NCBI RefSeq assembly: GCF_000003815.2
Contig: NC_049980.1
Span: 17,463,154 to 17,527,153 of the forward strand
Source of the DNA: Branchiostoma floridae
Taxonomy: Eukaryota; Chordata; Leptocardii; Amphioxiformes; Branchiostomatidae
DNA: 64,000 bases
Direction: 5' to 3'
Within the stretch, counting starts at the first letter, position 1. Each line of letters opens with the position of its first letter. The notes beneath the pieces were generated by a model that saw nothing but the letters and a program-made list of their open reading frames with translations, was not told the DNA's origin and searched no databases. This document shows, piece after piece, positions 58,315 through 64,000 of this stretch. The position numbers and the translations under genes were made by a program.

Positions 58315-59213
58315 CCTGTTCCTGAAAGCGTGTACATGGTGCTCAACACCATCCACACAAAGTAAAAAAACATACCTGTTCCAAGTGCTGAACAACATTC
58401 ACACGTAGGGAAACATAACAACTGTCAATGGTTCTAAACACCATCCAGACACAGGCAAACTACTTATGTCTCTGGTGCTGAATACTATCCACATGCAGGC
58501 AAACTTACTGGTCCTGTTCTTAGTACATAACACAATCCAAACAGGCACAAATTCCTGTCTTTGGTGCTGCACCAGCAAATATACCTGTCCCTGGTGCTGA
58601 ATGCCATCCACACACAGGTAAACATATTTGCAATCCTTTGTGCTTAGGACTCCATCCACACAAAGAAAACATATCCGACTGGTGCTGAATGCCATTAAAA
58701 CACAGGCAAATTGTGCATCACATCTCTCTGGGTCCTGAATGGTATCTACATTGTATACAGGCAAATACCTGTTCCTCAATACCATATACGGCCGGTGAGG
58801 CTATGGGACCGGTGAGGTGAGGTGAATACCATTCACACTGACACCATTGGCAAATATACCCTTAGTACTGACCACAACCCACACAGGTAAAAAATTCCTG
58901 TTTCTGAATGTCATTTAAACACAACCTTAGGGCTGAATACCATCTACACACAGGAAAAGATACCTGTCCCTGAATACTATCTACACACAAGCTAAAATAC
59001 TGGTCCCTGGTGCTGAAGTTCATACAGACACAGGCAAAACATAATGCTGAATGCTACCCATGCACAACAAACATACCTGTCCTTAGTGCTGGTCACCATC
59101 CTCAATTTGAACAGGCAAACATACCTGTTCTTTGCACAGGTAAACAGACAAAACTGTAATTACATGTCCTAGATACCATTCAAACACAGGCAAATATACC
59201 TGTCCTTCTGTCC
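58315..59213. repeat. Degenerate ~45-bp minisatellite
   Basis: About 18-20 imperfect units of the form ACCTGTCCCTGGTGCTGAAT + ACCATCCACACACAGGCAAACAT, with length changes and a GGTGAGG-rich interruption near 58795-58820. Located between two convergent genes. Confidence 0.75.
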
Positions 59214-60995
59214 TTTCTCTATTCAAATTGTAGTAATAAAAAAAAAATGTAGATGTACTTATGTCCATAATGTTACATAATACAAGAGTGGGTGACTCAA
59301 AATGATATACAACTTGGGGTAGAGACAGTTTCCTTCCTTTCTCTTTATTTCAACATCTTGTGTAGAAGCTCAATATCAGTGGCATTGCAAATATGCAATA
59401 CAGTTTCGGTATCTAAATGTTTACTTTGTGGAAACATATTTTGGTTAAGACTACAATCTGACAGATTTCAGTCAATTCAACAACATCATACAATATAGAT
59501 CATTTTCTTTGGGCATAGAAGATACAGTATATACACACAAGCATTTTTCTATTATTCTAATATTAAAACAATTTCCTCATATGGGGATCAGTGATATTGC
59601 CACATATTCACCCATGGCACAACATTTCAATGCTATGGCACTAATTTTATCTATCACTATCTACAGTGGCATCTGATCTATTGCACTGAGGAGTTATTGC
59701 ACATAATTGATGCTTGAATAACAGCAGCATCATTTATTTGACAAAAAAAATGAAATCCTTCCTTACAGCTTACCATACATTATTACATTCTTAATGCACA
59801 AAATACATAATTCGATTGGTGAGACCTAACAGTCGTCAAGGTCACTGAAAACATTCATGTACTTTGTCCTTACAATGTTGAGAAAATTGCCATTCTGTAG
59901 CTATTTCAAATTCTCCCTATCTGCACTTGTGATGTAATTTTACACTGGAATTCGGATCAACCATCCATGAAATTCGGAGGCTTCCTAGTATCCATGAAAT
60001 TGGTCAGTGATCCTAATAACCAAATGCAAACATCACTATCTCATTGCAAAATCTTGCTCTCAAGAAGCATTCAGTTTACCTAGTAGTATCCCTGTCCTAT
60101 AGGCAACAGCCGGCTACTCTTAGTAAACCTAATAGCAACTTTACCACGCCTGCACATCTTAAGGTTTCCCTTCAGTGATTCTATCTTCTCAGTAACAAGT
60201 CATTGACATGTGGAACACACAACCTAGTAAACGTAGTGAAGTGCAAACTTGGCATTCGGTCTGAAGCTCTTCTTCAGTTCTAATTTTGACTTTGCACCTT
60301 TATCTGCTTGCAAATGCCCAATATGCACAACCTGCTCATCGGATCCTAATGTAGACCATTTCTGTAAATACAATGCATAATGCAATATGCCATTTGCATG
60401 TAGATTAAGACTACAGTCCAAAAGTGGATGACAAAGCCTGTAAAAAAGCTGATGAGACCTAGTAGCCATAGTTTCACCAACCATAATGATTGCAAATATC
60501 GGTACTCCCTTAACCTGTACAATCACCTGCACTGACAATCACCTATAGTGGAATTCAGTAGAAACCTAGCTAGAAACCACAGGATAATGTCAGCTGCAAA
60601 TATCATGGGTCAAAATTCCCACAAACGTATCCAATGTTTTATACATGACCAAAGCAGCCGATATCATGCACAAAGACAGACTGGTATCAAGTCTTGTTCT
60701 CCAAATTCTGGAACTGCTTGTAATATCTGCATGTTTGAACAATTTTAGCAGCAACCCTTCACCATCTGTGCTACCAGTGAACCAGCACAATTCTGTTGTC
60801 AGTGGGTAATGCTACAGGTTACCAGTTATAAATTCTAATTTTCTAGGACACTGACGGCTGTCACTTGGTTTAATTATTTCTGTAGGAAGTTTGACCCATA
60901 GAGGCAATCCATTACAAGAAAGGTACTAAAAATTCAGACTTAATCATGGTAAATCTTTTTTGCAATGCCTTACTTAGGAGGTCTCTGGTGGTAGT
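59214..60995. other. Interval downstream of two convergent genes
   Basis: No coding exon identified. Part is probably the 3' UTR of the minus-strand gene ending at 60996; TTTATT hexamers (AATAAA on minus) occur near 59345 and 59732. Confidence 0.35.
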
Positions 60996-63925
60996 TTAGG
61001 CATGGCTCTCCCCAGTATCTGGTTCCACTGTTGCCTTGGGCCTGCACACAAGATAAGAGTATTAGAACAGAAATGGCCATGCTCATTGCACACAGTATAT
61101 GAATGATAAATGATGGGTAATAATGTAATGTAGTCTGTTAAAAAGGGATAAATCTAAATTTCTAAAATGAATGGAATTCTGGTGAAAGGTTGTAAACAGC
61201 AAGTAATCTCTTCTCATATTATCATTGCTTGATTCAACTTTAAACAGAGCATCAATGTTAAAAAAGGGGCAATTGGCTCAATAAAAACAGCACACCACAT
61301 ATTATGATGTTTATATTTTACAAAACTTAAACAAGAACATACTTTTTGTGTATGACAGTAGATCAGCTTATTTTACTCCTAATAAACATTCACACTCATA
61401 TATACTTGTAGCCTGAGTATACTTACTTCCAACGGAATATATAGAGCACAGCTATGAGGATTAACACCAGTATGACCAGGATGCCCAGTGCAATCACAGC
61501 TATAGCCCAGCCTGGCGTGCCGGACTCAGCAGCAGTTGGTTCTGCCAAGAGGTCATGTGGAGTATAGCCAACAACCTGTGTGAAAACAAGCAGAAAACGT
61601 TATTTTTGAAAATGAATCCTGTAACAGTACTATACAGTTCATTTTTAACACTGTATCATCTGTCTTTGACAGATAATGTAGAACCATCAAATCTCCTGCT
61701 GTCAATCTATTAGCCACTCCATGGATGGTGTGTAGACTATAGGAGCTAGCATAAAGAGAAATGCACAATCCATCTATGAAGTTGTTTAAAACAATTACTA
61801 CGCTTCTGTTTCCAATTAGAAAGCACATCTCATTCTTCATAATCATACCCCAAAGCATTATTAGGGCATTCAAACTAGCCTGACTGTATGGTTTTGACAT
61901 TAACTTCCTGACATTAGCACATTTTCATAATTATTTCATACTTTTAGCACAGAAAGTCGAGAAACCATCAAAATGTTAGCCCAGGACCCAGCCAGTAACT
62001 ATTTTAGACCCACAACTTTTGGTAAGTTCTGCATGCATGATGTCATGACTTCAAGTGCATTGAATGATGATGGCAGACCCCAGTGGTCCAAGACAAAGAG
62101 AATGTCCAGGGCAACCACGTCTGCTTTCAACACCAGTCAAGTAAACAAAGATTCAAGAGAACCTAAAGGATCATGAGCACTTAACTACACAACAAAAAAG
62201 GACACATCCTGTAACAAACTGACTTACATTTTGCACATCAGTCTTGCCCCTCTGCAGTGCTATCTTCAGCTCATCTCGATCAAACAGGTAGAAACCAGTT
62301 AGGGTCCTGTTCAGCTGCCTAGACAGTTCTGGGTGTGGCAAGCTCATAGCAAGCTCAGAAGGAGTGCAAAGGTCATTCTGCTGGGGGATGTGGACAATTA
62401 TGCCAACTCTGAAAAAAAGGGACATTTATGTTCAGTCAAAGAAAATGGATGACATCATGATGACAATTCTGACCATCATAATTATTGTAACCATAAAGAC
62501 TTTAACTTTCAATTATACAATTTGAAAATATGTTTACTTAAGCAAAGGCTGACATACATAGAAGTGACATGAATCACATTTTAACTGATAAATATCTAAA
62601 TCTGGAAAAAGAGAGAAATGTCTTTTAGATGTTGTTATCTAAATGATAATACTGGTAAAAGATGACCAGTGGTAAAGAGTTATCTTAAATTCTATAATAA
62701 TTAAGTTGAACCTTTTTTATATGACTACATTATGCTTACTCCAAATTCTTGTCGTTATCAACGCCCCTTGGAGTGCCAGGGATGAAAGTGATGTCGTTCA
62801 CACCTACAATGTCTCCTCTATTAGGTCTGGAAAAAAATGAAGACACAATTATCAATAACACTTTAATTAGAATTGACAACATGCCTATTACGTAGGAAAG
62901 CATATTTTGCAAAATGAAAATTTGTCACCATTGTCTGGCTGAGTTTTGAATTAGTGAACACACATCAATATATTTCAAGTGATCACGTTGTCAATATTGA
63001 TGACAAAAGGTGCATTTTCTGACTAGTACATCATAACTTACCCTTGGTCTTCTGAAGCCTCTGGGCAGCATATGGGGAATGCACCCCTTCCTCTGCAGTA
63101 CCTATTAACCAGGTTGGATACCTTTGCTCTTAGAGCTGCTTCCACCATTGGGTACTGGAATACAGATTCAGAGTATAAATGCCATGAGAATTAGAAATAG
63201 GCTTATGCCTTATATTATTAAGTTGCTATGTTCACCTGTGGCCATCAAAAGATAAGAATCATAGAATCTATTCAGTCTCACCTCTCCAGCAGGCATGTCT
63301 TTAAACTTCAAGAAAACAGCATTCTCCCTTTCAGTTGCATCAGCTGAGGTGAAAGATAAAATTAAGACCTTTCAAGCCCATGTTTGGAAACATCCATTGT
63401 GCTAGATAGAATAATCATTGTATTTAAGATCATTATTACAATCTATTGTGCCTTGCAGAAAATTTGTACATTATAGTAAATTATTAACAAGGATGAGCAT
63501 TCCCTCTTTATAACTTATTAACTTGGAAAAGGAGGGACTGTATCATACTTGTGCAGCCTGTCATTAATTTCTTTCTGACGTTTTTTTTCTTTCTATGGTA
63601 CCGTTACCATCATCAAAAAGCAAAATGTTCTATTAGATGTGGAGGAAATTATAAAGCATCAAGAGGGATCAAGTACTGTCTCAAATACAAGTTAATATCA
63701 ATGTACAATGCCATGTATAATACTAAGAATTTGGTCTCTGCTGTGACTCACAGGGACAGTTATTCTCCGCACACATCTGCACACCAGTGCTGCTCCCCTG
63801 ACATGTTGGCTGGCCAAAACTAGGTGCAGGGCTGTCGCACACCCTGGTCCTGGACTGCATGCCTAGGTCACATGACTTACTGCAAGGCCCCCAGTCAGAC
63901 CAAGGTCCCCAGCCACCAGAGTTCA
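60996..63925 (-). CDS. TSP1-domain single-pass membrane protein, last 7 exons (5' partial)
   Basis: Exons in transcript order: 63752-63925, 63282-63343, 63042-63154, 62740-62826, 62228-62408, 61427-61575, 60996-61041. All junctions match in phase, giving about 269 residues to TAA (60996-60998). A thrombospondin type 1 repeat (first exon) is followed by about 150 residues of ectodomain I do not recognise (AALRAKVSNLVNRYC; a CC pair; GIIVHIPQQNDLC), a TM helix WAIAVIALGILVILVLILIA and an 18-residue tail ending TGESHA. Type I orientation is expected, because the TSP1 repeat must be extracellular. More N-terminal domains lie beyond the window. It converges with the channel gene; the stops are about 3.8 kb apart. 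Confidence 0.8.
63752..63925 (-). CDS. Thrombospondin type 1 repeat exon
   Basis: Phase-1 to phase-1 exon. GGWGPWSDWGPCSKSCDLGM with the two-Trp WxxW motif, RTRVC, and six Cys ending MCAENNCP. Acceptor ctgtag|TG, donor t|GTGAGT. Confidence 0.92.
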
Positions 63926-64000
63926 CTACAGTGAGTGAGGTGGGATGGAAGGGGAAATATACATACAAGCCTTTAGTGACATACTAACTATGGTTTTTCT

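Noticed and set aside
58399-58785. 128-codon minus-strand ORF with repeated CVDG/QHQ motifs
   Set aside because: It is a by-product of the ~45-bp minisatellite unit; no start context or splice structure.

Overview
This is a 64 kb piece of an animal nuclear genome. It has spliced, intron-rich genes, many short interspersed repeats and five runs of N (assembly gaps). The mix of a complete orexin-type neuropeptide receptor, modular extracellular-domain proteins and dense small transposons fits an invertebrate deuterostome, most likely a lancelet (Branchiostoma). That assignment is inference from gene content, not a search result.

Layout. 1-13.4 kb: gene-poor and repeat-rich. It holds copies of an AT-rich repeat family (family A), a tRNA-derived SINE, a Penelope-like retroelement remnant with a GIY-YIG endonuclease domain, and three short coding-looking pieces I cannot assign. 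13.5-29.0 kb, plus strand: a complete eight-exon orexin/hypocretin-type GPCR gene of 455 codons. Its introns carry a LINE fragment, a MITE, a family A copy and a nearly full LINE with endonuclease and reverse transcriptase. 29.0-33.8 kb: no gene seen; microsatellite, hairpin and MITEs. 33.8-42.7 kb: an old tandem segmental duplication riddled with family A copies and a 1.2 kb TIR transposon whose empty site survives in the sister copy. 42.7-45.5 kb: nothing recognised, plus a 779-base gap.

45.5-57.2 kb, plus strand: the main result. One reading frame of 22 exons, with matching phase at every junction, encodes CUB-LDLa-Frizzled, then CUB-LDLa-Frizzled again, then kringle, then sushi, then a complete nicotinic-type Cys-loop ligand-binding domain with four transmembrane helices. 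It is a pentameric-channel subunit carrying about 720 residues of adhesion/Wnt-receptor-type modules in place of the usual signal-peptide exon. Only its 5' end (signal peptide) is missing.

57.2-61.0 kb: its 3' UTR, a degenerate ~45-bp minisatellite, then unassigned sequence. 61.0-63.9 kb, minus strand: the last seven exons of a convergent gene for a single-pass membrane protein with a thrombospondin type 1 repeat. Its upstream part lies beyond the window.

The three clear genes are all cell-surface proteins. Nothing in the sequence shows that they act in one pathway.
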